NCBI GenBank assembly: GCA_031276785.1
Contig: JAISMK010000056.1
Coordinates: 1 to 52,543, forward strand
Direction: 5' to 3'
From: Desulfovibrio sp.
GTDB lineage: Bacteria > Desulfobacterota > Desulfovibrionia > Desulfovibrionales > Desulfovibrionaceae
DNA: 52,543 nucleotides
Positions 27,445 through 37,655 of this stretch are shown one piece after another. The notes below the pieces were generated by a model. The model ran no database searches, was not told where the DNA came from, and saw nothing but the letters and a program-made list of their open reading frames with translations. Within the stretch, counting starts at the first letter, position 1; each line of letters starts with the position of its first letter. Made by a program: the position numbers and the translations under genes.

Positions 27445-27867
27445 TCACGGAACTGCCCGCCTGAGCAGTTCGCGCAGGAACGGTCCTGCCGGGCGCGGAT
27501 CCTCTCCGGCTTTCCGCATGAGATAGGGCTGGCCGGAAAGGGAAGAGCGCGACCCGGCCGTGTCGATGAACTGTTCCGCCGTATTCAGGCGCTCGCGGAG
27601 GTGGTTCCATTTCAGCCGCAGGTGGTCGGCGGCTTCAGCGGCGGAATGTTCCCGCCCGTTGCGGATGAAAGTCACGTCTTCCTGTTGGGCCAGGGAGTTC
27701 AGCAGCCCCTCGACCCGGGCCTCTTCCCCCGGGGGCATGGCCAGGGCTGGCCCGGCGCACAGGAGCCAGACGGACAGCGCGGCCGGCAGCAGCCAGGCGC
27801 CGCGTTGCCGGGGACGGCTTTTTTCAGGGCTAGAGCAGTTTAACTTTGAAAAAGTTGGACCGCGCAT
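27445..27867 (-). CDS. DUF5329-like exported protein; N-terminus encoded by a P1 repeat
   Basis: ARVEGLLNSLAQQEDVTFIRNGREHSAAEAADHLRLKW...TAEQFIDTAGSRSSLSGQPYLMR; ATG 27867 has AAAGGAG at good spacing. Confidence 0.8.
   Translation of the reverse strand: MRGPTFSKLNCSSPEKSRPRQRGAWLLPAALSVWLLCAGPALAMPPGEEARVEGLLNSLAQQEDVTFIRNGREHSAAEAADHLRLKWNHLRERLNTAEQFIDTAGSRSSLSGQPYLMRKAGEDPRPAGPFLRELLRRAVP
27831..27866 (+). repeat. P1 palindromic repeat, long form, inside the 5' coding region of the DUF5329 gene
   Basis: TAGAGCAGTTTAACTTTGAAAAAGTTGGACCGCGCA. Confidence 0.92.
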
Positions 27868-27882
27868 GAAGCACTCCTTTGT

Positions 27883-27910
27883 GAGAGCAGTTGAAAAATG
27901 AAATTGCTCC
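27883..27910. repeat. P1 palindromic repeat, short form, with GGCGGC extension
   Basis: GAGAGCAGTTGAAAAATGAAATTGCTCCGGCGGC. Confidence 0.75.
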
Positions 27911-27948
27911 GGCGGCCGCGCGGGTGCAATCCCGCTACGGCAGGGGCA

Positions 27949-27980
27949 GGAGCAATTTATTTGCGCCTGTAAGCGCCAGG
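27949..27980. repeat. P3 repeat
   Basis: AGGAGCAATTTATTTGCGCCTGTAAGCGCCAGG. Confidence 0.6.
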
Positions 27981-27988
27981 GGCGGAGT

Positions 27989-29842
27989 TCATCTGCCGGG
28001 CAACAGCTTTTTTACGTCGCGCAGCAGGGAACCGCCTTTGTTCAGCGTTTTGGCCGCCTTTTCCGGGGAGTTCAGCAGATCGCTGACCGAATTTTGCAGG
28101 AAAGCGGCCATGTCAACGCCGCAGGCGGGGTTGGAGAAAGTGCCGCCCACCAGCAGCGGAATGTCCGGGGGCGCTCCGCCCAGGCGCAACCGTACCTTCA
28201 GGGCCAGAACCTCGCTGACCAGGTTGGCGGTCCCGCTCATTTCCGCCGTCAGCAAAGGTGACTCCAGCAGGCCCTGTTTAACCTCCGCCAGCCCCTGTTT
28301 CAGGGACAGGAGCAGAACCAGCCGCTCCAGCGGAAGATTGACCGGCAGGGGAGCCAGGCCAAGCTGCTGGAAATCCTCAGGAACCAGAGAAAAGCCCTGC
28401 ACTTCGCCCTTGTGCAGGCGGATTTCCGCCGTGCCGCTCAGGGAGGACTTAAGCGCCCCGGGGTCCAGCCCTCGGGCGCTGAGCGCCTGGGCGCCGGCCA
28501 GCCGGCCGGAGAGGGTGCGCTTGCCGGTGGCGGCGGCCAAGAGATCGCCTGCTTCCAGATCCTTGATGTCATTGCGCAAGCTCAGATTCGGCAGAGGCGG
28601 ACGCAGATCCGCCTCCGCCACGCCGCTGATGCTGCCTTTGAACAGCTTCAGGCTGTAAGGAATCCGCGCCTGGCCCTTGTCGGACGTTACCTGGACCGCC
28701 AGGGTGGTTAGAGGCATGCCGGCTATGACCAGGGTGTTCGCGGAAAGCCGCAGATCCGCGTCCAGGGCGCGCAGGGCAGCTGGCAGTTCCTGTTCTTTTT
28801 TATCCTGGCGACGGGGCGTTGCGGCCGCGGTGTCCCGCCCCGGCGCGGCGGCGCCTTCCGGGGCGCGCGGTTCGGGCGCCAGGCGCGCGGCCTTGGCCAG
28901 GAGGGCATCCACATCCAGGGAGCCCACGGTCAGTTCGCCCGAGATCCCCAGGCCCGGCCGCCGGGAATCCGGGAGAGACAGTTCCAGGCGGCCTTTCAGG
29001 GTCGTTTCCTCCAGCTTGCCCGTAAAGGCCGCGCACAGGCTGCCGGAGGAGAAGGAGGCATCCCCCGCCAGACTGGCCCGCAGGGAAACATCGCCCCGGG
29101 AGGCCGTGGCCGTCAGAGCATCCACCACGGCTCCGGCCGATCCGTCGGCGCCGGCCCGGACTGTGCCCCGCAGGTCAAAGGCCGTCTTCAGGCCCGCGTT
29201 GACATCCTCCACCTCGCCCTGGACCGTGAGGATCATGTCCTCGTTAAGGCCGACATTGAACACTTCCATAGATTTCAAACCCAGGCGGAGGGAGTCGCCC
29301 CGGGCCAGATTGCGGTAAACGACCTCGCCGTCCGTGAGGCGCACGGCCTCAATGTGCAGAGCCAGGGAAGACTCGGCCTTCGGGGGGGCGCCCTCCTGCA
29401 GGGGGGTCACATCCTTCTCCGGGGCCGAGGGGGAAGATTCGCCCTGCCCCGGTTCCCAATTTTTGTGTCCGGCGGCTGTTTCCGCCAACTTCAGGCGGAG
29501 GCCTTCCAGCAGAATCTCCTGGATCTCCACCTTCCCCCGCAGCAGCGGGGCTAGGGCCAGACGGAGCGAGGCGCTCCTGGCCGCCAGCAGGGGCTCTGCC
29601 CCGAAGACCGGCGGATCGAGGATCTGGAAGGCCCCGGTGTTCAAGCCCAGCCAGGGGAAAAAGGCAACCGAGAGGTCTCCCTGCAGGATCAACTGGCGCC
29701 CCGTCGCCTTGAACACGGCGGCGCTGATGTCCTTTTTGTAGTCATTGGGATTGACAACGGCCAGCAACACTCCCAGCGCCGCCAGCGCGATAAGGGCTAG
29801 GGTGAGGATGCCGGCCAGGACAAGAAGCAGTTTCCGTTTCAT
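27989..29842 (-). CDS. AsmA family protein
   Basis: N-terminal TM then NPNDYKKDISAAVFKATGRQLILQGDLSVAFFPWLGLNTGAFQI; C-terminal AsmA-like repeats. Confidence 0.88.
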   Translation of the reverse strand: MKRKLLLVLAGILTLALIALAALGVLLAVVNPNDYKKDISAAVFKATGRQLILQGDLSVAFFPWLGLNTGAFQILDPPVFGAEPLLAARSASLRLALAPLLRGKVEIQEILLEGLRLKLAETAAGHKNWEPGQGESSPSAPEKDVTPLQEGAPPKAESSLALHIEAVRLTDGEVVYRNLARGDSLRLGLKSMEVFNVGLNEDMILTVQGEVEDVNAGLKTAFDLRGTVRAGADGSAGAVVDALTATASRGDVSLRASLAGDASFSSGSLCAAFTGKLEETTLKGRLELSLPDSRRPGLGISGELTVGSLDVDALLAKAARLAPEPRAPEGAAAPGRDTAAATPRRQDKKEQELPAALRALDADLRLSANTLVIAGMPLTTLAVQVTSDKGQARIPYSLKLFKGSISGVAEADLRPPLPNLSLRNDIKDLEAGDLLAAATGKRTLSGRLAGAQALSARGLDPGALKSSLSGTAEIRLHKGEVQGFSLVPEDFQQLGLAPLPVNLPLERLVLLLSLKQGLAEVKQGLLESPLLTAEMSGTANLVSEVLALKVRLRLGGAPPDIPLLVGGTFSNPACGVDMAAFLQNSVSDLLNSPEKAAKTLNKGGSLLRDVKKLLPGR

Positions 29843-29864
29843 CGCGCAACCGCCTTAATTTACT

Positions 29865-30908
29865 CTATTTGCTGGGTTCTGCGGCAAAGGCCCCGGCAAT
29901 GCTTTGGCCATAGGGCGCCCGCAGGATGCCCTGTTCGGTGATGATGCCCGTGATCAGCTCCGCCGGGGTGAGATCAAAGGCGTAATTCAGTACCGGCACT
30001 CCCTCCGGGGCGATGCGGACTCCGGCCAGATGCGTTACTTCCTGAGAGGACCGCTCCTCCAGAGGAATTGATTCGCCATCGGGAAGGTTTCTGTCAATGG
30101 TGGACAGGGGCGCCGCGATGTAAAAGGGGATTTTATGGGCTCTGGCCAGCAGGGCCAGACCGTAGGTGCCGATTTTGTTGACGGTGTCTCCGTTGGCGGC
30201 AATGCGGTCCGCCCCGGCCAGCACCTTGTGGACCATTCCTCTGCGCATCAGCAGGGCGCAGGCGCTGTCGCAGGCGATGGTTACAGGCACCCCGGCCATG
30301 TTCAGCTCATAGGCCGTCAGTCTGGCTCCCTGCAAGACCGGCCGCGTCTCATTGGCAATGACCCGGATGTTCTTGCCCGACTCCATGGCGGCGTAAACAA
30401 CCCCCAGAGCCGTGCCGAAACCAGCCGTGGCCAGGCGTCCGGCATTGCAATGGGTCATCACCGTTTCTCCGTCGGCGATGAGGGCGGCCCCGTAAGCCCC
30501 CATGCGCCTGTTGGCGGCGAGATCCTCTTCCCGTATGGCCTCGGCCTCGCGGATCCAGATTTCCAGAAGCCGTTCCAGGCTGTCTTCCGGTTTCCACAGG
30601 CGGCGCATCCTGTCCACGGCCCAGGCCAGGTTCACGGCCGTGGGCCTGGCCTCCAGGATTTCCCGCAGCAGAATTTTCAGCCTCGGCCTCCAGTTGCGCA
30701 AAGCTCCCGCCTCCCAGGCGGCCAGCACACAGCCGAAGGCCGCGCTCACCCCGATGGCCGGCGCCCCGCGCACGGTCATGTTTTGCAGGGCCTGCACCAC
30801 GTCCGCCGTTGTCCGGCAAAAGACGTACTCCTCCCGTTCCGGTAGCCGCCGCTGATCCAGCAGTGCCAGAACCTTTGCCGCGCTCAGAAATTGAATGTGG
30901 TTTTCCAT
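29865..30908 (-). CDS. mtnA: S-methyl-5-thioribose-1-phosphate isomerase
   Basis: [74 protein letters not shown]. Confidence 0.95.
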   Translation of the reverse strand: MENHIQFLSAAKVLALLDQRRLPEREEYVFCRTTADVVQALQNMTVRGAPAIGVSAAFGCVLAAWEAGALRNWRPRLKILLREILEARPTAVNLAWAVDRMRRLWKPEDSLERLLEIWIREAEAIREEDLAANRRMGAYGAALIADGETVMTHCNAGRLATAGFGTALGVVYAAMESGKNIRVIANETRPVLQGARLTAYELNMAGVPVTIACDSACALLMRRGMVHKVLAGADRIAANGDTVNKIGTYGLALLARAHKIPFYIAAPLSTIDRNLPDGESIPLEERSSQEVTHLAGVRIAPEGVPVLNYAFDLTPAELITGIITEQGILRAPYGQSIAGAFAAEPSK

Positions 30909-30917
30909 GTTGTCTCT

Positions 30918-33900
30918 TCAGCCTTCCTCCGCCCGGAGGGGCTTTATTCCCTTTGCCGCCAGGGACAGGCGCTGCCGGAGGATGTCCAGATAGTAATAAT
31001 AGACCGGGGTCAGGTAAAGGGTCAGGATCTGGGAAGTAAGGAGGCCGCCCACCACGGCCAGGCCCAGAGGCTGGCGGGATTCCGCCCCGGCGCCGTGCCC
31101 CAGGGCAATGGGCAGGGTGCCCATGAGGGCGGCCAGGGAAGTCATCATGATGGGCCGGAAGCGGATCAGCGCGCCGCGCAGGATGGCCTCCTGGGGGGGG
31201 AGATCCAGGCTGCGCTGGGCGCTTAGGGCGAAGTCGATCATCATGATGGCGTTCTTTTTGACAATGCCGATGAGCATGATGATGCCCACAAAGGCGTAGA
31301 TGTCCAGATCCTTGCCGAAGAGGGCGAGGGTGACCAGAGCGCCGAAACCGGCCGAGGGCAGGCCGGAAAGGATGGTGAGGGGGTGGACGAAGCTTTCGTA
31401 GAGAATGCCGAGGACGATGTATATAACCACAATGGACATGAACAGCAGCAGCCAGAGACCGGCGGAGGAAGCCTGGAAGGCCTGGGCCGTTCCCTGGAAG
31501 CTGGTGTTTATGGTGCCGGACAGGGTGGATTCAGCCAGCTTCCGGACGGCCTCCACGGCATCGCCCAGAGAATGGCCGGGGGCGAGGTCGAAGGATATGG
31601 TAACCGCGGGCATCTGCCCCTGATGGTTGACCACCAGGGGGCCGACGCCCGTGTTGCGGTTGACCAGGGTGGTCAGGGGAATGAGGGCGCCGGAAGGGGC
31701 GCGGACGCGGAGCAGATCAATGGTGTTCGGGTTGTCGCGGAAGTGGGGAGCAAGTTCCAGGATTACCTGGAAATCGTTGGTGGGAGCCAGAATGGTGGAA
31801 ACTTCCCGGGTCCCGTAGCTTAAGGACAGGGCGGTTTCGATCTGCCGGGCGGTGATGCCCAGGGCGGAGGCCTTGTCGCGGTTGATGGAAACGCGCACCT
31901 CCGGATTGGAGAGCATGAGGTCCATGGTCACGTTCTGCAGGCCCGGCATGGCGCGGACCTTTTGCAGCAGTATATTGGAGTCCCGGTACAGAGTGGCGGT
32001 GTCCGGGCTCTGCATGGTGAACTGGTAGAGGCCCTTGGTGGAGGCCCCGCCGATGCGCAGGGGGGGCGGCAGGGAGGTATAGGCGTTGATGCCCGGCACC
32101 TTGGCGAAGAGGTTCCTCAGCCGCTCGGCGATGACCGAGGCGTGGGGGCGCTCGGCCCGGTCACGCAGGCTGAGGAACATGACGCCTTCATGGGTATAGT
32201 TGACGCCGCCGCTGTTGCCCACCGTGGAGGAGTAGTGGATCACGTCCTTGTCGGCGTTGACTATGGACACCAGCTGCTGCTGCAGCCGGGTCATGTTGCT
32301 GATGGAGCTGCCCTGCGGGCCTTCGGTGCGCACCAGGATCTGGCCGGTATCCTCGGTGGGGAGAAAGCCTTTGGGGGCGATGGCGAACAGCCAGACGGTG
32401 AGGCCCAGAATCAGGAAAGAGAGGAGCAGGCATGGCCCCTTGTGGTCCAGCACGGCCCGCAGGCTGCGTTCATACAGGGCGAGGGCGGCGTCAAATACGC
32501 GTTCCGCTGTCCCGTACATGCCTTCCGTGTGGGAGTGCCGGCCGGGGCGCAGGAAGCGGGAGCAGAGCATGGGGGTCAGGGTCAGGGAGACGAAGCCGGA
32601 AAAGAGAATGGCCAGGGCGATGGTCAGGGCGAACTCGTGGAAGAGGCGGCCCACGATGCCGCCCATGAACAGGACCGGAATGAATACGGCCACCAGGGAA
32701 ACGGTCATGGACAGGATTGTGAAGCTCACCTCGCCGGCTCCCTCCAGGGCGGCCTGGAAGGGGTTTTTGCCCATTTCCATGTGCCGGACGATGTTTTCCA
32801 GCATGACTACGGCATCATCCACCACAAAGCCCACGGACAGGGTCAGGGCCATGAGGGAGAGATTGTTGAGGGAAAAGCCCAGAAGGTACATGCCGGCGCA
32901 GGCTCCCACCACCGACAGGGGCACGGCCAGACTGGGGATGACTGTGGCCGAGACGTTGCGCAGGAACAGGAAGATGACCATGATCACCAGACTGACCGTA
33001 AGGGCCATGGTGAACTGGACATCGCTGACGGAGGCGCGGATGGAAACGGAGCGGTCAAAGAGGATATGGAAGTTGACGGCCACCGGAACCTGGCGGCGCA
33101 GTTCCGGCAGTACCTTGTGAATGGCGTCCACCACGCCCACAGTGTTGGTGCCGGGTTGGCGCTGCACGGCCAGGACAAAGCCGCGTTCGCCGTCAAACCA
33201 GTTGGCCTGCCGGTCATTTTCCACGCCGTCAATGACCTTGGCCACCTCTCCCAGGCGGATGGGGGCGTCCCCTCGCCAGGCCACGATGAGGGGTTGGAAT
33301 TCCCCGGCGTTCATGAGTTTGCCGGAGCTTTGCACGGTGTACTGGCGTACGCTGCCGCTCAGAGAGCCCACGGGCAGGTTGGAGTTGCCCTCTTCCAGAG
33401 CTTGGGCCACCTCATCAATGCCGATGCCGTGCGCGGCCAGGGATTCGGGGTCCACCTGGACGCGCACGGCGAATTTCTGAGCCCCGAAGATCATTACCTG
33501 GGCCACTCCGCTAACTGTGGAGAGCCGCTGGGCCACCAGATTCTCCGCGTATTCGTTTACGTCGGAAAGGCGCATGGTGGGAGAGGAGAGGGCCAGAAAG
33601 AGGATGGGGGAGTCGGCCGGGTTCACCTTGCGGAAACTGGGGGGATTGGGCAGGTCTCCCGGCAGCCGCCGCATGGCCGTGGAAATGGCCGTCTGCACGT
33701 CCAGAGCGGCGTCGTCGATGTCCCGCTCCAGGGCAAACTGCAGAGTGATGCGGCTGCTGCCCAGGATGTTGGTGGAAACCATGGAGTCCAGGCCGGCTAT
33801 GGTGGAGAACTGTTTTTCCAGAGGGGTGGCCACGGAGGCGGCCATGGTTTCCGGGCTGGCTCCGGGGTAGGAGACGGTGACCAGGATGGTGGGGAAGTCC

Positions 33901-34019
33901 ACCGTGGGCAGATCCGCCACTGGCAGGAGGCGGTAGCCCATGATCCCGGCGACCATTATGCCGGCCATGATCAGGGTGGTGGCGACGGGGCGGCGGATAA
34001 AGGCGGAGGAAATATTCAT
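30918..34019 (-). CDS. RND efflux transporter permease (MdtB/MdtC-like)
   Basis: 1033 aa; FIRRPVATTLIMAGIMVAGIMGYRLLPVADLPTVDFPTI; multiple RND signature segments. Confidence 0.95.
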   Translation of the reverse strand: MNISSAFIRRPVATTLIMAGIMVAGIMGYRLLPVADLPTVDFPTILVTVSYPGASPETMAASVATPLEKQFSTIAGLDSMVSTNILGSSRITLQFALERDIDDAALDVQTAISTAMRRLPGDLPNPPSFRKVNPADSPILFLALSSPTMRLSDVNEYAENLVAQRLSTVSGVAQVMIFGAQKFAVRVQVDPESLAAHGIGIDEVAQALEEGNSNLPVGSLSGSVRQYTVQSSGKLMNAGEFQPLIVAWRGDAPIRLGEVAKVIDGVENDRQANWFDGERGFVLAVQRQPGTNTVGVVDAIHKVLPELRRQVPVAVNFHILFDRSVSIRASVSDVQFTMALTVSLVIMVIFLFLRNVSATVIPSLAVPLSVVGACAGMYLLGFSLNNLSLMALTLSVGFVVDDAVVMLENIVRHMEMGKNPFQAALEGAGEVSFTILSMTVSLVAVFIPVLFMGGIVGRLFHEFALTIALAILFSGFVSLTLTPMLCSRFLRPGRHSHTEGMYGTAERVFDAALALYERSLRAVLDHKGPCLLLSFLILGLTVWLFAIAPKGFLPTEDTGQILVRTEGPQGSSISNMTRLQQQLVSIVNADKDVIHYSSTVGNSGGVNYTHEGVMFLSLRDRAERPHASVIAERLRNLFAKVPGINAYTSLPPPLRIGGASTKGLYQFTMQSPDTATLYRDSNILLQKVRAMPGLQNVTMDLMLSNPEVRVSINRDKASALGITARQIETALSLSYGTREVSTILAPTNDFQVILELAPHFRDNPNTIDLLRVRAPSGALIPLTTLVNRNTGVGPLVVNHQGQMPAVTISFDLAPGHSLGDAVEAVRKLAESTLSGTINTSFQGTAQAFQASSAGLWLLLFMSIVVIYIVLGILYESFVHPLTILSGLPSAGFGALVTLALFGKDLDIYAFVGIIMLIGIVKKNAIMMIDFALSAQRSLDLPPQEAILRGALIRFRPIMMTSLAALMGTLPIALGHGAGAESRQPLGLAVVGGLLTSQILTLYLTPVYYYYLDILRQRLSLAAKGIKPLRAEEG

Positions 34020-34028
34020 GGCCGCGGG

Positions 34029-35156
34029 CTACTCGTCGATTTTTCGGGCCAGAGCCCCCGGCGCCAGTCCGAGCTGGCCTTCGGCCACCACCAGGTCGCC
34101 CGGCGCCAGGCCGGACAGGACGGCGGTAAGGCCGCCGGGCCCCTTTTCCGTGGTCACGCTCACGGCCTCCACCCGGTAGAGATCCCCCTCCGGCCTGGCC
34201 TGGTACACATACTGCCCGGACAGGCCCTCCAGGATGGCCCGCTCCGGTATGAGCACGGCGCCGGTAACGGTGTCCATCTTCAGGGTCACGCGCACGAACT
34301 GGCCGGGCCAGAGGCGGTCGTCTTCATTGTCGAACAGGGCATGGAGGCGGATGCTGCCTGTCGTGCGGTCCACTTCGTTGTTGACGGCGCTGACTTGACC
34401 GGGGATGGGCCGGCCGCTGTCGCCTTCGGGCAGCACGGTCACGGCCAGGGGGCCGATTTTCATGCGTTCCAGAATGCGCGGCAGGTAGCGTTCCGCAACG
34501 GTAAAGCGGACCTCCGCGGGGCGGATGGAATTGATGACCACCAGGGTCCGGTCGTCATTGCTCTGCAGGACGTTGCCCTGGCGGACCAGAATGTTGCCCA
34601 GCTTGCCGGCCGCCGGGGCGCGGATGATGGAGTACTCCAGTTGCAGTTCCGCCACCTGGATTGCAGCCTCGTCCTCGGCTATGGCGGCCCGGGCAATCTG
34701 CTCGGCCGTGTGCATCTGCTCATAGGCTTCCCGGCTGATCACATCCTGGCGCAACAGGACGGTATAGCGGGCCAGATCGTTGCGGGCCTTTTCCAGCAGG
34801 GCCTTGTCCCGGGCCAGGCGGGCTCTGGCTTCTGCCAGGGCGGCCTCAAAGGGGCGCGGGTCCAGGCGGAAGAGGATGTCTCCGGCCTGCACCTCCTGGC
34901 CCACGGACACGGGGGTCTCCATAATCTGCCCGCTAACCTGGGCCTTGACCGCCACGGAGGTGACGGCCTCCACATTGCCCACGGCCTCCACCACGCGGGG
35001 GAGGTCCCTGACCTCGGCCGCGGCCAGGCGCACGGGAGCGGCCCGCTGTTCCTGAACTCCCGCGCCTTCCGAACCGCAGGCGGCGCACAGGGCTAGGCAG
35101 GAGACAAGAAGCAGCCGTCGAAGCACGGGCGCAAGGGACACAAGGGGGGGAATCAT
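34029..35156 (-). CDS. RND periplasmic adaptor subunit, lipoprotein (MdtA-like)
   Basis: Lipobox LALCAACGS; VKAQVSGQIMETPVSVGQEVQAGDILFRLDPRPFEAAL; AGGGAGC upstream of ATG 35156. Confidence 0.93.
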   Translation of the reverse strand: MIPPLVSLAPVLRRLLLVSCLALCAACGSEGAGVQEQRAAPVRLAAAEVRDLPRVVEAVGNVEAVTSVAVKAQVSGQIMETPVSVGQEVQAGDILFRLDPRPFEAALAEARARLARDKALLEKARNDLARYTVLLRQDVISREAYEQMHTAEQIARAAIAEDEAAIQVAELQLEYSIIRAPAAGKLGNILVRQGNVLQSNDDRTLVVINSIRPAEVRFTVAERYLPRILERMKIGPLAVTVLPEGDSGRPIPGQVSAVNNEVDRTTGSIRLHALFDNEDDRLWPGQFVRVTLKMDTVTGAVLIPERAILEGLSGQYVYQARPEGDLYRVEAVSVTTEKGPGGLTAVLSGLAPGDLVVAEGQLGLAPGALARKIDE

Positions 35157-35381
35157 GGTGGGCGCTCCCTGAGCTCCGCCGGGGGCGGCAGACTTCGTCG
35201 TGATGAGCAGCCGGCTCAATGTACCCCAGGGCGCGGGAGCTGACAAGGGGCGGATCCGCATACTGCCGACAGATCCTCCGGACTATGGCCCTCTTGCCTT
35301 CCGGCGGACCGGCATGTAATATCAATTTCTTCTTTTCCCCGGAACGCGCCCCGGCGCACAACCCGCATCGCGGAGCCGCCC

Positions 35382-36635
35382 ATGCCCGACATCCGTTCCC
35401 AATACAGCGACCGTCACCATTTTTTCGGCCGGACAACGCCCGGGGCCTTGGCCGGAGAATTCGGCACCCCCCTTTACGTCTACAATGAAAACATCCTGCG
35501 GCAACGTTGCCGGGAGATCCTCGGCCTGTCCGGCCTGCCCGGTTTTTTCCCCTGCTATTCCACCAAGGCCAACGGCAATCCCGGCCTGTTGCGCATCATC
35601 CGCTCCGAGGGCCTGCGCGCGGACGCCATGAGTCCGGGCGAAATCACTCTGCTCCGGGCCGCCGGCTTCTCCCGGGACGAGATCTGCTATGTCTGCAATA
35701 ATGTTTCCGAAGAAGAGCTGGCCTTTGCCGGGGAGAACTCCTTCCTCGTCAGCGTGGATTCCGTGGCCCAGATCGAGGCCTTCGGCCGTGTCCACCCCGG
35801 CGGCGAGATTATGGTCCGCCTGAACCCGGGTATCGGCGCCGGCCACCATCAGAAGGTGATCACCGCCGGCAGGAATACCAAGTTCGGCGTTGTTCCCGAG
35901 GACTTTGAGGCCATGATCGCGGCCCTGTCCCGGCATAACCTGACCCTGGCCGGGCTGAACCAGCATGTGGGATCCCTGTTCCTGGATCCCTCCCCTTATC
36001 TGGACGCCGCGGCCTGGCTTCTGGAAACAGCCCGCCGCTTCCTTCCCCTTAAAGTTCTGGATTTCGGCGGCGGCTTCGGCATTCCCTATCATAAATATGA
36101 TGCCGAAGCCCGCCTGGATCTTGCCGAAACAGGACGCCGTCTGGATGCCCTCCTGTCCGCCTGGGTCGGGGAAACTGGCTTTTCCGGCCGTCTCATCGTG
36201 GAACCAGGCCGCTATGTGGTGGCGGAGTCCTCCATACTTCTCGGCCGCGTCCACGCCGTCAAAAACAACGGCCCCACCAGGTATGTTGGCACGGACGTCG
36301 GTTTCAACACGCTGATCCGGCCTGCCATGTACGACTCTTTCCACGACATGGAGATCTACTCCGCGGACTCCTCGCCCAGGCCTCCGCTGCCCCAGACAGT
36401 TGTGGGCAACATCTGCGAGACCGGAGACATCCTGGCCAAGGATCGCCTGCTGCCGGAGATCCGGACGGGGGATCTTCTGGGCCTTCTTGATGCCGGAGCT
36501 TACGGCTATTCCATGTCCTCCCCCTATACCCAGCGTCTGCGCCCGGCCGAGGTTCTTATCCGGGCCGACGGCTCGGCCCGTCTGATCCGCCGCCGGGAAA
36601 CAGTGGAGGATCTTCTGCGTCTGGTTGCGGACTGA
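35382..36635 (+). CDS. lysA: Diaminopimelate decarboxylase (PLP-dependent Orn/DAP/Arg decarboxylase family)
   Basis: GTPLYVYNENILRQRC, CYSTKANGNPGLLRI, VRLNPGIGAGHHQKVITAGRNTKFGV, DFGGGFGIPY, VEPGRYVV. Confidence 0.9.
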   Translation: MPDIRSQYSDRHHFFGRTTPGALAGEFGTPLYVYNENILRQRCREILGLSGLPGFFPCYSTKANGNPGLLRIIRSEGLRADAMSPGEITLLRAAGFSRDEICYVCNNVSEEELAFAGENSFLVSVDSVAQIEAFGRVHPGGEIMVRLNPGIGAGHHQKVITAGRNTKFGVVPEDFEAMIAALSRHNLTLAGLNQHVGSLFLDPSPYLDAAAWLLETARRFLPLKVLDFGGGFGIPYHKYDAEARLDLAETGRRLDALLSAWVGETGFSGRLIVEPGRYVVAESSILLGRVHAVKNNGPTRYVGTDVGFNTLIRPAMYDSFHDMEIYSADSSPRPPLPQTVVGNICETGDILAKDRLLPEIRTGDLLGLLDAGAYGYSMSSPYTQRLRPAEVLIRADGSARLIRRRETVEDLLRLVAD

Positions 36636-36641
36636 AGGCTG

Positions 36642-37655
36642 ATGCGCTGCCTGCCCCTGGCCGATGACTGCGGCGTTTCCCCGGCCAATGTCCGTTCCAT
36701 TCTGGAGTGCGTGGAAGCCGGGGCCTTGCGCGGAACATCCTTGCTGGCCACGGGCGCGGCCCTGGAAGAAGCCGCCGCCCTGCTGGGTCCCAAAGCCGCG
36801 GCGGATCCGGACCTGCGCCTGGGGGTGCATCTGAACCTGCTGGAAGGCTTTTCTTCCGCCCCTCCCTCTGAAATTCCCCTGCTGGCCGATGCCGGCGGCA
36901 GGTTCCGCCACAGCCTGTTCAGCCTGTGCGCCGCCCTGGCTCTGGCCTCTCCCGCGCGCAGGGCAGCCTTTGCCGACCAGGCGGCCAGGGAATGGCAGGC
37001 CCAGGTGGACCGGGTTCTGGGCGCTCTTGCCCGGGCCGCGCCCGGGGTGCGCCTTGTTCCCTACCTGGACGGGCACATGCATGTCCATGCCCTGCCGGGG
37101 CTGCGCCCCGCGCTGGAAAGGATCCTGAAAAACAACGCCGTCCGCCATGTCCGGGTGCCGGAAGAACCCCGTTACGCCTGCTCCGCTCCTTTCGCCGGGT
37201 GGGCGGCTGGCCTGGCCCGCCGGGAACTCCTGGCTGCCTGGGGCCGTTCTCTGCGCCGTTTTCTCGCGGATCTGGGTCTGCCCGCCCCGGAATTTTTCTT
37301 GGGCGCCTTTGCCAGCGGCCGCATGACCGGACAGATCCTGGCCTCCGGCCTGGACAGGGTGCGCGCCTTGGCCCGGGAAGAGGAGAGCGTGGAAATCATG
37401 TTCCATCCCGGCGGCTATTCCGAAGAGGAACGGCGTCTCCCGGCCGGCGCGGGCGGACAGGGGAAAAACCATCTTTTTTCCGTCGCCTACTACGCGAAAA
37501 AAGAGAGGGAAGAGGAAAAAAAACTGCTTTTGAGCGAGGAATACCGCGCTCTCCTGGCGGCCTGCGACCCGTCCTGGCCGCGCCCGCCTGCAAGCATTTC
37601 GCGGCAAGGATTTGCGGGCAAATCCTTGCAGAGCGGTCCATCTTTTCAAAGTTAA
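36642..37655 (+). CDS. ChbG/HpnK (YdjC) family polysaccharide deacetylase; C-terminus read through repeats
   Basis: LADDCGVS, LGVHLNLLEG, DGHMHVHALPGL; last ~20 codons ISRQGFAGKSLQSGPSFQS come from P5+P1 repeats. Confidence 0.8.
   Translation: MRCLPLADDCGVSPANVRSILECVEAGALRGTSLLATGAALEEAAALLGPKAAADPDLRLGVHLNLLEGFSSAPPSEIPLLADAGGRFRHSLFSLCAALALASPARRAAFADQAAREWQAQVDRVLGALARAAPGVRLVPYLDGHMHVHALPGLRPALERILKNNAVRHVRVPEEPRYACSAPFAGWAAGLARRELLAAWGRSLRRFLADLGLPAPEFFLGAFASGRMTGQILASGLDRVRALAREEESVEIMFHPGGYSEEERRLPAGAGGQGKNHLFSVAYYAKKEREEEKKLLLSEEYRALLAACDPSWPRPPASISRQGFAGKSLQSGPSFQS
37604..37629. repeat. P5 hairpin GCAAGGATTTGC-GG-GCAAATCCTTGC
   Basis: Perfect 12-bp inverted repeat; second copy at 1166-1197. 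Confidence 0.85.

Noticed and set aside
29855-29867. TAGAGTAAATT at the mtnA stop
   Set aside because: Resembles one P1-short arm but has no complementary arm; not counted.
31962-35096. 1044-aa plus-strand ORF
   Set aside because: Antisense to the clearly real RND permease and adaptor genes; composition typical of GC-rich reverse-frame artefact with no domain.
35322-37649. 775-aa minus-strand ORF
   Set aside because: Antisense to lysA and the ChbG-like gene, and its start lies in repeats.
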